This document shows positions 18,129 to 25,815 of a DNA stretch of 42,956 bases, in pieces; position 1 is the first letter of the stretch, and each line of letters starts with the position of its first letter. The notes below the pieces were generated by a model. The model did no database searches. It was given only the letters and a program-made list of their open reading frames with translations, and had not been told where the DNA came from. The DNA is from Saprospiraceae bacterium (GTDB lineage: Bacteria > Bacteroidota > Bacteroidia > Chitinophagales > Saprospiraceae). Location of the stretch: assembly GCA_022841345.1 (NCBI GenBank), contig JALHRR010000039.1, positions 1-42,956 of the forward strand. Reading direction: 5' to 3'. Position numbers and translations under genes: made by a program.

Positions 18129-18674
18129 ATGAAAAAGGTTCTTTTATTAACAGTCCTATGTATTGGACTCAGCACTTTTGCTAAAGCACAGGTAGAAGTA
18201 AAAATCAACCCAATTGCCCTTTTATTTGAAAATGTAAGTGTGGACGTAGAGTTTGGACTTTCCAACAACTGGGGATTGAATATTTCACCTATCGTTGCTT
18301 TTAATAAGTTTGATGTTGGAGAAGACGAATTCCGTCGCACACAGTTTGGAGCAGTGGTCAACCCAAGATATTATTTTTCACCTACTAAAGGAATCAACAA
18401 ATTCTATCTGGGAGCTTATGGTAAATTTCAAACGGGTAAAATTGCTCTTGTAAGCAATTCTGATGATCATGTCAAGAACACCAGACTAGCTGTTGGTATC
18501 AACATTGGTTACAAAATAGTAACAAATGGTAACTTCGTATTTGACATTGGATTTGGTTTAGGAAGAGCATTCATCAATGAATACTCCAATGAAACCGGAG
18601 GAGTGGATCTTTCAGAATTCCCTCTTTTCAATATTGATGCAACTGGAATTTTTGCAATTGGATACCGATTCTAA
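18129..18674 (+). CDS. Small outer-membrane beta-barrel protein, unknown function
   Basis: The 181-residue protein has a clear signal peptide (MKKVLLLTVLCIGLSTFAKA) and alternating beta-strand segments such as VSVDVEFGLSNNWGLNISP, KFYLGAYGKFQTG, RLAVGINIGYKIV and FVFDIGFGLGRAF, and it ends IFAIGYRF with a terminal aromatic residue. This pattern suggests an eight-stranded outer-membrane barrel. I recognise no named family. It starts 54 bases after the E1 stop and could be read from the E1 promoter, though function gives no link. A strong terminator follows. Confidence 0.75.
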   Translation: MKKVLLLTVLCIGLSTFAKAQVEVKINPIALLFENVSVDVEFGLSNNWGLNISPIVAFNKFDVGEDEFRRTQFGAVVNPRYYFSPTKGINKFYLGAYGKFQTGKIALVSNSDDHVKNTRLAVGINIGYKIVTNGNFVFDIGFGLGRAFINEYSNETGGVDLSEFPLFNIDATGIFAIGYRF

Positions 18675-18694
18675 TTAGAATAATTAAATTTATT

Positions 18695-18729
18695 AAGGCC
18701 TTGAATCCAGCGGTTCAGGGCCTTTTTTT
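18695..18729 (+). terminator. Intrinsic terminator
   Basis: A 13-bp stem (AAGGCCTTGAATC with GGTTCAGGGCCTT, two G-U pairs) with a four-base loop is followed by seven T residues. It ends transcription of the small barrel gene. Confidence 0.88.
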
Positions 18730-19109
18730 GTTTCTGGAAGGTTTGCGAACGAAACACTACACCCTCAACCCTAACTGGTGTAACCGCTCAATTCATGGGG
18801 AGCGGTGCCGAAACAATAGGATTGGTGCTTCTTCCGGGCTTTTTTCGAGAGGTTTTTTTTCTTAATGTTTGGATGGGTGCTTCGATCCGGCTTTTTGCGA
18901 GGGGCTACGCCGCCTCGCTTGTATATTGCGCCCCTTCAGGGCTTATTCCGAGTCAGCCCTGAAGGGGACGTAATCGGCTGTTTACTGACTGTTTGGCTTC
19001 TGAGCCAGAGGCTAGAAGCCAGAAGCAGAGATAGCGAGATTCACTGCGTTCACCCGCCACAGGCACTCATACTTCGGTCTCTATCTGTGACTTGAAGCGG
19101 CTGTTTGAA
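18730..19109. repeat. Intergenic region with direct and inverted repeats
   Basis: No gene is seen. A 29-base imperfect direct repeat starting GGTGCTTC lies at 18824-18852 and 18876-18904. A perfect 13-bp stem, CCCCTTCAGGGCT with AGCCCTGAAGGGG, lies at 18931-18943 and 18955-18967. GGCTGTT at 19099-19105 reads AACAGCC just after the iscA stop on the minus strand. Confidence 0.8.
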
Positions 19110-19436
19110 TCACACGGAAAAGCTCTCTCCACATCCACAAGTCCTTGTGGCATTCGGATTACTGAAGGTGAATCCCTTACCATCGAGACCTCCGCTGAAT
19201 TCAAGAGTAGTATTAAAAAGATAAAGGAAACTCTTCAGGTCGGTGACAATTTTGATGCCTTTGTCCTCAAATACCTGGTCATCGGGGCGATTCTCCTGGT
19301 CAAAATCCATTTTGTAGGACAGTCCTGAACAGCCGCCACTTGTCACACTTACGCGAATGAAACTATCAGATTCGATATTCCCCTGGCTTCGAAGCTCATC
19401 TATTTTGGCTTTGGCACTTTCAGATACAAAAAGCAT
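19110..19436 (-). CDS. IscA/ErpA/HesB-type iron-sulfur cluster assembly protein
   Basis: The 108-residue A-type carrier protein should deliver or scaffold Fe-S clusters or iron. Seen: the three conserved cysteines, Cys36 in TSGGCSGLSY and Cys100 and Cys102 in TCGCGESF, with the core pattern MDFD and LEFSGGLDGKGFTFSNPN. Length matches the family. It is not next to an isc or suf operon here, so it is a stand-alone carrier; whether it acts as IscA, ErpA or SufA cannot be told. A -7 box TACATTTG lies 29 bases before the ATG. Confidence 0.93.
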   Translation of the reverse strand: MLFVSESAKAKIDELRSQGNIESDSFIRVSVTSGGCSGLSYKMDFDQENRPDDQVFEDKGIKIVTDLKSFLYLFNTTLEFSGGLDGKGFTFSNPNATRTCGCGESFSV

Positions 19437-19464
19437 TTTCTTCCTTTGTTTAAATGATTGACTG

Positions 19465-19472
19465 CAAATGTA
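19465..19472 (-). promoter_or_regulatory. Candidate -7 box of the iscA-like gene
   Basis: The minus strand reads TACATTTG, a full match to TAnnTTTG, 29 bases before the start codon. TTTG sequences lie 13 and 23 bases upstream of it, neither at ideal spacing. Confidence 0.45.
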
Positions 19473-19567
19473 ATGCTAATCAGATCAAATTGGTTCAAAA
19501 AGAGTAAGTAAGGTGAGTTCGACAGCTTTCACGGCTTCTCGTTTTGTCACAATTTTTGCTTCTTTCA

Positions 19568-19664
19568 GGTCCCCAAAGCATTGGGGACCAAAACGATTGA
19601 TTAAATTTATTTAACCCCGGATTTTCATCCGGGGCTACTCGTAGGTAAACCCCTTTCCGGGGTT
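19568..19664. repeat. Three consecutive hairpins
   Basis: A 9-bp stem around CCCCAAAGCATTGGGG (19568-19589), an 8-bp stem CCCCGGAT/ATCCGGGG (19615-19634) and a 6-bp stem AACCCC/GGGGTT with following T-rich sequence (19648-19664). The first is a relative of the palindromes at 27207 and 31166. The 856-base stretch 19437-20292 has no gene. From 19740 to 19870 it is GC-richer with AGCGA/TCGC words but no clear element. Confidence 0.7.
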
Positions 19665-19961
19665 TTTAATTATTTTTTCTTTACATGTTTCCTTCCCTAT
19701 TTCAGCGAAGGTAAGTGCATTCTCATAATGCCGTCACTATGTGCTCTCTTTGCATAAGCGATGTGAAGGGGCGCCCAAAGGGCAGTCCGGATGTAGCGCA
19801 GCGAAAGCAGGACCGAGCGAACAGCGAGCCCCGCAACGTAGCGACCCTGAGTGAGCTTGCGAACCTCAGGGGTATGCCATAATAGAAAAATAGATACTTC
19901 TAATCATTCATTAACGGTATTCAACTTGATGGCATAGATATCAATTACATGTTTTTTAGTT

Positions 19962-20277
19962 GACCACCTTCGGAGGTCTATAGTATGTATTTCTTTACCC
20001 CGGGCTGCGTTGCTCTTGCCCGGGGTTATTTACGCTATACCCCTTCGGGGTATTCATTTTCCTCCATGGCTCAGGTAGTAACTACCGAATAAAAAGCTAA
20101 TATTATGATATAGTATGAAGAAGCTGATATCATCTCAATTTCTGGTTAATATCTACTTTCTTAAATTAGCTTAAGTGGGTTCCTATGCGCCGAATGGCGC
20201 TAAACATAAATAACCCCGGGCAAACAAAGTGCAGCCCGGGGCACGGATATACAAATTCCTGAACTCCGAAGGTGTTC
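19962..20277. repeat. Inverted pair of three-hairpin modules
   Basis: The left arm (19962-20052) holds a CCTTCGGAGG hairpin, an ACCCCGGGC/GCCCGGGGT hairpin, the word TTATTTA and a TACCCC/GGGGTA hairpin. The right arm (20187-20277) has the same order on the opposite strand: CACCTTCGGAG, the CCCCGGGC hairpin, TTATTTA and GCGCC/GGCGC. The arms are diverged copies facing each other across about 135 bases. The right end lies 15 bases from the hutU stop. Confidence 0.82.
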
Positions 20278-20292
20278 AACTGAATGCAAGAG

Positions 20293-22332
20293 CTAAAATA
20301 ACCCTTCCAACAATTCATCATCGACTAAATTAGCCACAGTTACCTTTAACATAGGCTCCAGGTCCATTGCCTGCTGTATAGCAAATAAAGCCTCAGGATT
20401 GCGTGCCCAAGCTCTCCTGGCGATGCCATTGTTCACATCCCAGTGCAGCATCATTTTCAACCTTCTCTCAGAGGCTGCGGTCCCGTCCAGGACCATACCG
20501 AATCCACCATTGATCACCTCTCCCCAACCTACTCCTCCCCCATTGTGGATGGAGACCCAGGTGGCTCCCCGAAAACTGTCACCAATGACATTGTGGATGG
20601 CCATGTCCGCTGTAAATGCCGAACCATCATAAATATTCGAAGTCTCTCTGAAGGGAGAATCTGTGCCTGAAACATCGTGATGATCTCTGCCGAGGACCAC
20701 CGGAGCGGAAAGTTTACCGGAAGAAATGGCATCATTGAATGCTTTGGCAATCATAATTCGTCCCGCCGCATCCGCGTATAATATCCTCGACTTAGAACCT
20801 ACCACAGGGATGTTCTTCTCTGCTTCCTGAATCCAGATGATATTGTCGTATAGCTGACCCTTAATTTCAGGAGCTGCATTTTTATAGAGTTCATGCAGGA
20901 CTTCTTCTGCAAGTTTGTCTGTAGTTCTTAGATCTTCCAAAGTGCCTGAAGTACATACCCATCTGAAGGGTCCGAATCCGTAATCAAAACACATCGGACC
21001 CATAATATCCTGCACATAGGATTGATATTTGAACAAGCCTTCTTCTCTATTTTTCCAGATATCCGCATCCGCTTCACCGGCTTCTTTCAGGAATGCATTG
21101 CCATAATCCCAGAAATACATTCCCTGTGCGCTCATCGCATTGATCGCTTCCACATGGCGTTTCAGGGATGCTTTCACAGCTTGCAGAAATGCGTTTTTAT
21201 CCTTCAGCAGAAGTGCTTTGGCTTCTTTGAATGTGTAGCCCACCGGCGTATAACCACAATCGTCGATATTGTGCAGGGAAGTTTGATCAGAACCAAGCTC
21301 GATTTTGACTCTTTCTTTCACAAACTTTTCCCAGAGATCGACGATATTTCCCTGAAAGATAAGGGCTATCCCCTCTCCCTTTATTCTGCTTTCGTTGATG
21401 GCTTTTATTAAATCATCCAGATCAGTAAAGACATTTTCTTTTAAAATGTAGCCGTCAGTGATTCTTTGCTGAATGGCATCTTCGTCCGTTTCAGCAATGA
21501 CGCCAACAGCTTTCACGATCACTGCCGCAATCGCCTGAGCGCCTGACATTCCTCCCAAACCTGAAGTTACAAAAACTCGTCCGCTGAGATCCTTATCACC
21601 AAGGCCCAGCTTTCTGCCTGCATTGAGCAGAGTTATCGTGGTACCATGCACAATCCCCTGAGGTCCGATATACATGTAAGAACCCGCAGTCATCTGCCCA
21701 TATTGCGTGACGCCGAGGGCGTTGTACTTATTCCAGTCTTCTTTTTTTGAGTAATTGGGGATCATCATGCCATTAGTGACCACTACCCTGGGAGCATCGG
21801 CATGAGAAGGGAAAAGACCCATTGGATGTCCGCTGTACATGACAAGGGTTTGTTCCTCCGTCATTTCAGATAAGTACTTCATAGCCAGGCGATATTGAGC
21901 CCAGTTTTGAAACACTGCTCCGTTTCCACCATAGGTGATGAGCTCCTGGGGATGTTTGGCGACTTTGTAATCCAGATTATTTTGAATCATCAGCATAATG
22001 GATGCAGCTTGATGACTTTTAGCCGGATATTCCTGTATGGGTCTTGCATAAACAGGGTGCTCCGGTACAAAACGGTACATATAAATGCGCCCATAAGTAT
22101 TCAATTCTTCAGCGAATTCTACAGACAGCTCAGCATGCCATTCTTTCGGAAAATAGCGGAGTGCATTGCGAACAGCCAGTACTTTTTCCTTCCTGCTCAG
22201 ACCGGAAATATTTCGTATCGGAGCATGACTTGCAGCGGGATCAATTGTCTTAGGTGACGGTAAATCCGAAGGAATACCTTGCTTAATTTCGTCCTGAAAA
22301 GAAATACTGACCGCCTTATCAAATATTTGCAT
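20293..22332 (-). CDS. hutU: Urocanate hydratase
   Basis: The 679-residue enzyme converts urocanate to imidazolonepropionate, the second step of histidine breakdown, with tightly bound NAD. Seen: YGGNGAVFQNWAQYRL, MYSGHPMGLFPSH, MTAGSYMYIGPQGIVHGT, the NAD-site motif TSGLGGMSGAQ, and the late motifs FGPFRWVCTSG, LGRDHHDVSGTDSP and GGGVGWGEVINGGF. It is longer than the roughly 560-residue enzyme of pseudomonads, as is usual for the long urocanases of Bacteroidota. No hutH, hutI or hutG is next to it, so histidine genes are dispersed or lie outside. The ATG at 22332 leaves a normal N-terminus. Cytoplasmic. Confidence 0.95.
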   Translation of the reverse strand: MQIFDKAVSISFQDEIKQGIPSDLPSPKTIDPAASHAPIRNISGLSRKEKVLAVRNALRYFPKEWHAELSVEFAEELNTYGRIYMYRFVPEHPVYARPIQEYPAKSHQAASIMLMIQNNLDYKVAKHPQELITYGGNGAVFQNWAQYRLAMKYLSEMTEEQTLVMYSGHPMGLFPSHADAPRVVVTNGMMIPNYSKKEDWNKYNALGVTQYGQMTAGSYMYIGPQGIVHGTTITLLNAGRKLGLGDKDLSGRVFVTSGLGGMSGAQAIAAVIVKAVGVIAETDEDAIQQRITDGYILKENVFTDLDDLIKAINESRIKGEGIALIFQGNIVDLWEKFVKERVKIELGSDQTSLHNIDDCGYTPVGYTFKEAKALLLKDKNAFLQAVKASLKRHVEAINAMSAQGMYFWDYGNAFLKEAGEADADIWKNREEGLFKYQSYVQDIMGPMCFDYGFGPFRWVCTSGTLEDLRTTDKLAEEVLHELYKNAAPEIKGQLYDNIIWIQEAEKNIPVVGSKSRILYADAAGRIMIAKAFNDAISSGKLSAPVVLGRDHHDVSGTDSPFRETSNIYDGSAFTADMAIHNVIGDSFRGATWVSIHNGGGVGWGEVINGGFGMVLDGTAASERRLKMMLHWDVNNGIARRAWARNPEALFAIQQAMDLEPMLKVTVANLVDDELLEGLF

Positions 22333-22449
22333 ACATCCCTTTTTGGTGATATCAATGAAGGGGTAAAATTAGGAAAAAAAGTGGAGTGTGGGGGGAGGGC
22401 GCATTGTTAAACGAACCGGCAGCAAATCAAGATAATAATAAAGATTCTA

Positions 22450-23016
22450 TTATTCCCTATCCCAATTTTTAATTAAATCCCTTCCAAAATAAAGCACGGT
22501 CAAGAAAATCATCATACTACCAAATAGTCCGGTCATCCAGCCCGTGGGGAATCCGTGTAAAAACATAGTAAGGATAAAGGTAGCAATCATTCCAATGCCA
22601 AACTTCAACATCCTTTCCATTGCATTCATTCTTTTAGTCAGGAAAACAATAAAAAATGGGATAAAGACACTCAGCAAAAAAGATGCAAATCTGCTGTTAA
22701 AATTTGCAAATGAGTCCATCGTTAAAAAACTGATGATGGCAACCAACACCATATTCAAGATTATAAGAAACAGCCAGTGGACAATTTTGTCACCAATTCC
22801 GATCTTTTCATCAATAGTGTCTGAGATCAACACATCTTCCAGGTCGATCTGTAGGACTTCACAAATCAGGCTGAGTGTTTTACTTCTCGGCTCACTTTCG
22901 TTATTTTCGATTCTCTGTATAGTTCTCAGATTGACATTTGATAATTCGGCCAGTTCTTCCTGAGTAATGCCTTTTAGTTTGCGGACTTCGATTATTTTCT
23001 TTCCTATTGGATTCAT
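22450..23016 (-). CDS. Membrane-anchored Xre-family transcriptional regulator
   Basis: The 188-residue protein has an N-terminal helix-turn-helix domain (about residues 5-60: GKKIIEVRKLKGITQEELA, then LRTIQRIENNESEPRSKTL) and a C-terminal half with about four membrane helices (about 84-105, 113-131, 140-156, 163-180). It should bind DNA while tied to the inner membrane, perhaps responding to a membrane signal; that part is inference. It is transcribed alone. Its upstream region carries two inverted repeats, one bracketing the likely -7 box and one just upstream, which suggests autoregulation. The membrane part matches no family I can name. Confidence 0.85.
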   Translation of the reverse strand: MNPIGKKIIEVRKLKGITQEELAELSNVNLRTIQRIENNESEPRSKTLSLICEVLQIDLEDVLISDTIDEKIGIGDKIVHWLFLIILNMVLVAIISFLTMDSFANFNSRFASFLLSVFIPFFIVFLTKRMNAMERMLKFGIGMIATFILTMFLHGFPTGWMTGLFGSMMIFLTVLYFGRDLIKNWDRE

Positions 23017-23020
23017 ATGG

Positions 23021-23076
23021 CTGGGATTAAAATTTCTCTAAAAATACAATCCCAGCACTATTTATTGTCTGACAAT
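23021..23076 (-). promoter_or_regulatory. Promoter and candidate operators of the Xre regulator
   Basis: On the minus strand TATTTTTA (23039-23046) is a near match to TAnnTTTG. It is bracketed by an 8-bp inverted repeat, CTGGGATT at 23021 and AATCCCAG at 23048. Further upstream is a 13-base palindrome, ATTGTCTGACAAT (23064-23076), the size of a typical Xre-family binding site. Confidence 0.5.
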
Positions 23077-23425
23077 ATGTGACTTTTATACGGCAAATGG
23101 AGTGTCTGGAAAATGTTGTGGTGGAAAAACATTAGACATTCCGCGTCATTTGGCATAGTATATCAATTTTAGTTTTCAAGCGGCTGTTCATTCGTGAGCC
23201 AGAAGCCCGGAGCGGCTGTCATCATGGCTGTTCGCCAAAAACTAAAGGCTAAAAGCCAACAGTTCATACAGAAAAATACAGACAAAAATGAACCCAGAGG
23301 GATATCCTTGAAGCCGAAGTGGACGAAATAAAATTGAAATCTCCACATTAGAGAAATAAATATGTATTTTTAGTACAATATGAGATATCGGGCCTACAAT
23401 CTCGTCCTACATTTGATAAAAACAA
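23077..23425. other. Intergenic region, no gene seen
   Basis: This divergent region holds GGCTGTT at 23180 and 23226 and short words such as CTAAAGGCTAAAAGCC, also found near 36700. TACATTTG at 23408-23415 matches the -7 consensus and lies 11 bases before the ATG of the next gene, giving a very short leader if real. Confidence 0.5.
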
Positions 23426-24157
23426 ATGAAACCATCCATTTATCTCTTTTGGCCTTTTCTCTTTCTGAGTTATATTGGGAATTCGCAAGACCTACCCAAA
23501 GCACCATCTCCTCGTTGGGCTGTTGTCTCAGACTTATTATCCAATGTCAGAGGAAACAGTGCGATCAATGTGGGTGTTTCGAGATTCAATGGCAAAATAC
23601 AGGAGGAGTTAGGCCTGGATCTATTTTATAACTCACAAATATTAATAAGTTCTTTCGGCTATAAGATCACACCGCTCAGGAGTTTTCAAGTTTCTTATGC
23701 CCGAAACTTTTATCGCAATTTGGACTATTCAAAAACCAGAAATAAATATATGGGATTTGAGTTATCGGCAATGACTGCAGGATATCAAGATCCGGAACAA
23801 GTTTACAACGAAAATGGAGCATGGAAATATGCTTACCCTGGCTATTCAGGACCTACCGAACCTATTATAAAAATCAACCATTTTCGATTTAGATTCTTAT
23901 TTGTTAAAGGCAGCACCTACAAACTCTCAGAGAAATGGTTCCTGAATTTTTCAGGGGCAATTGGATTTGTGGCCAGCAACAATTCCGGAACTGTAAACTG
24001 GAATTATAATTCCCAAAATAATCCAATTTTTGATTTTAGCGGACTAGAAAAAATAGCCAATTTCATTACACATCATTCATATGTGGATTATGATTCCGGT
24101 ACAAATTTTGGAGTCGTTTTTCAACTAAGATTGAAAGTAGGCTATTATATCCATTAA
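23426..24157 (+). CDS. Predicted outer-membrane beta-barrel protein, unknown function
   Basis: The 243-residue protein starts with a signal peptide (MKPSIYLFWPFLFLSYIGNS, then QD) and then shows alternating strands such as NSAINVGVSRFNGKIQEELG, RSFQVSYARNFYRNLDY, YMGFELSAMTAGYQ, INHFRFRFLFVKGS and WFLNFSGAIGFVASN, ending FQLRLKVGYYIH. I infer an outer-membrane barrel; no family is recognised. It stands alone between the Xre regulator (divergent) and gap (convergent, sharing a two-way terminator), so the regulator and this gene might share control. Confidence 0.7.
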   Translation: MKPSIYLFWPFLFLSYIGNSQDLPKAPSPRWAVVSDLLSNVRGNSAINVGVSRFNGKIQEELGLDLFYNSQILISSFGYKITPLRSFQVSYARNFYRNLDYSKTRNKYMGFELSAMTAGYQDPEQVYNENGAWKYAYPGYSGPTEPIIKINHFRFRFLFVKGSTYKLSEKWFLNFSGAIGFVASNNSGTVNWNYNSQNNPIFDFSGLEKIANFITHHSYVDYDSGTNFGVVFQLRLKVGYYIH

Positions 24158-24170
24158 TAAAGGAAATTAA

Positions 24171-24205
24171 AAAAGCCTGCAAAAGTGACAATCTTGCAGG
24201 CTTTT
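24171..24205. terminator. Two-way intrinsic terminator
   Basis: A perfect 12-bp stem, AAAAGCCTGCAA at 24171 with TTGCAGGCTTTT at 24194, and an 11-base loop. The flanking A and T runs let it work for both the plus-strand barrel gene and the minus-strand gap gene. Confidence 0.85.
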
Positions 24206-24224
24206 CAATTTTAAAATCCGGATC

Positions 24225-25214
24225 TTAAATCCTGGATGTCAGCTCAGCCAATCTGTTGGAATAGCCGGCTTCATTATCGTACCAGCAAACCACTTTAATA
24301 TATTTGTCATTAGCCAGTGCGGAATCAGCATCAAAAATACAAGAGTGCGGATTACCGATAATATCACTGGAAACTAAGGGCAGATCAGAATATTCAAGAA
24401 CACCTTTCATGGATCCTTCAGCCGCAGCTTTGAATACAGATCTGATTTCTTCTGTTGTTGTTGATTTCTCAACAAGACAGTTAATTTCTACTAATGAACC
24501 TGTAATCACAGGGACTCTGTAAGACATTGCTGTCATTTTTCCTTTTAGTTCAGGTAACACCAGAGCAGCAGCTTTAGCGGCACCGGTAGTAGTTGGAATA
24601 ATATTCACAGCGGCTGCTCTGGCTCTCCTCAAGTCTTTGTGGGGAGCATCCTGAAGATTTTGATCCTGAGTGTAAGCATGAATGGTAACCATGGAACCGG
24701 TCACATATCCAAAATTCTCGATAATCAATTTCATTGCAGGTGAGAGGCAATTAGTCGTGCAGGATGCATTAGAATAAATATTAAGGTCCTCACTGATCTC
24801 ATGATCATTTACACCTATTACTATAGTCTTAATGCCATCGCCTTCGCCTGGAGCTGAAAGAACTACTTTTTTAGCACCGGCCTCGATATGCCAGCCCAGT
24901 TTTTCTGCGTTTCTGAACACGCCAGTACAATCCAGTACAACATCCACTCCCAGATTTTTCCAGGGAAGCGCCTTGGGATCTTTTTCTGCATAGGCATGAA
25001 TTTTACGTCCATCTACTACTATTGAATCTTCAGTGGATGTTACGGTTGCATCAAAAATACCTTGTGCGGAATCGTACTTTAGCAAGTGAGCCAAAGTCTC
25101 ATTGTCAGTCAGGTCATTAATGGCTACGACTTCAACGTTTGCCATTTTTTCAAGGATACGGAAGGTCAGTCTGCCTATCCGCCCAAAGCCATTAATGGCT
25201 ACTTTTTTACTCAT
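24225..25214 (-). CDS. gap: Glyceraldehyde-3-phosphate dehydrogenase, type I
   Basis: The 329-residue enzyme oxidises glyceraldehyde 3-phosphate to 1,3-bisphosphoglycerate in glycolysis. Seen: the NAD-binding start KKVAINGFGRIGRLTFR, catalytic Cys152 in SNASCTTNCLSP, the histidine of VTIHAYTQDQNLQDAPHKDL, NIIPTTTGAAKA and the terminal CWYDNEAGYSNR. Asp33 in INDLTD points to NAD rather than NADP preference. Length matches the family. The gene is alone, with a good promoter (25239-25271) and the shared terminator at its 3' end. Confidence 0.97.
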   Translation of the reverse strand: MSKKVAINGFGRIGRLTFRILEKMANVEVVAINDLTDNETLAHLLKYDSAQGIFDATVTSTEDSIVVDGRKIHAYAEKDPKALPWKNLGVDVVLDCTGVFRNAEKLGWHIEAGAKKVVLSAPGEGDGIKTIVIGVNDHEISEDLNIYSNASCTTNCLSPAMKLIIENFGYVTGSMVTIHAYTQDQNLQDAPHKDLRRARAAAVNIIPTTTGAAKAAALVLPELKGKMTAMSYRVPVITGSLVEINCLVEKSTTTEEIRSVFKAAAEGSMKGVLEYSDLPLVSSDIIGNPHSCIFDADSALANDKYIKVVCWYDNEAGYSNRLAELTSRI

Positions 25215-25238
25215 AGGGATTTAATTTTATACTTAGTG

Positions 25239-25271
25239 TAAAAGTAACAATAATCATGTAACTTACCAAAA
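25239..25271 (-). promoter_or_regulatory. Candidate gap promoter
   Basis: On the minus strand TTTTG is followed after 20 bases by TACTTTTA, fitting the Bacteroidota -33/-7 pattern with one mismatch. The -7 box lies 25 bases before the gap ATG. Confidence 0.6.
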
Positions 25272-25336
25272 CTGAGTCTTGCAAAGGCGCAAATATGTGT
25301 CATTTGAGATTTAATACCGGTAAATTTTACATTAAA

Positions 25337-25368
25337 TTTTTGATATTTGATCAAGCGGTTTATATTTG
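25337..25368 (+). promoter_or_regulatory. Candidate promoter of the tRNA-Glu pair
   Basis: TTTTTG at 25337-25342 and, after 18 bases, TATATTTG at 25361-25368, a full -7 match. Transcription would begin near 25375, about 120 bases before the first tRNA. The leader starts with a two-tier hairpin, TCGCTT/AAGCGA outside and GGTACT/AGTACC inside (25371-25414). Confidence 0.6.
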
Positions 25369-25494
25369 CATCGCTTTTGAAAGAAGGGTACTGAAGAGTA
25401 CCTCTCCGAAGCGACTGTAGTTCAGGTGTTCATGCATATTGTCTTGTATAGAGATGTAACATTTTCATTCAAATTATAGTTGGTTTTCATTATT

Positions 25495-25569
25495 GGCCCG
25501 TTCGTCTAGGGGTTAGGACAGGAGATTTTCATTCTTCAAACAGGGGTTCGATTCCCCTACGGGCTACCA
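25495..25569 (+). tRNA. tRNA-Glu (anticodon UUC), CCA encoded
   Basis: The cloverleaf folds fully: acceptor GGCCCGT with ACGGGCT, D stem GTCT/GGAC, anticodon stem GGAGA/TCTTC around TTTTCAT (anticodon TTC at 25528-25530), and T stem AGGGG/CCCCT around TTCGATT. The discriminator A at 25566 is followed by an encoded CCA. Confidence 0.96.
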
Positions 25570-25615
25570 TTACAACATTAAATAAGTATTGATGTTGTAA
25601 CTTTCTTTATTTCCT

Positions 25616-25687
25616 GGCCCGTTCGTCTATCGGTTAGGACGCATGGTTTTCATCCATGTAAGAGGGGTTCGATTCCCCTACGGGCTA
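25616..25687 (+). tRNA. tRNA-Glu (anticodon UUC), second copy
   Basis: The acceptor and T arms equal those of the first copy, but the anticodon stem is CATGG/CCATG and the D loop differs (ATCGGTTA against AGGGGTTA). The anticodon TTC is at 25649-25651. Here the discriminator A is followed by CAG, so CCA must be added after transcription. The 46-base spacer between the tRNAs holds a 9-bp inverted repeat, TTACAACAT/ATGTTGTAA. Confidence 0.95.
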
Positions 25688-25694
25688 CAGAGTT

Positions 25695-25720
25695 AAGGCA
25701 GCATTTATGCTGCCTTTTTT
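25695..25720 (+). terminator. Intrinsic terminator of the tRNA operon
   Basis: A perfect 9-bp stem AAGGCAGCA/TGCTGCCTT with a four-base loop, then a T run, beginning 7 bases after the second tRNA. Confidence 0.9.
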
Positions 25721-25815
25721 ATTTTAATCTAATTTCACTACACTATCACCCTCGCAATCTATCCATGTCTTGTAGTGTCCTGCGTGGATAATCAATCAGG
25801 AATTAACACACGGAA

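Noticed and set aside
19092-19328. 78-codon frame opposite iscA
   Set aside because: It is antisense to a well-conserved Fe-S carrier with all three cysteines.
20293-22332. A histidine-utilisation operon around hutU
   Set aside because: Neighbouring genes are iscA and an Xre regulator on the same strand with long gaps between. None resembles hutH, hutI, hutG or hutC.
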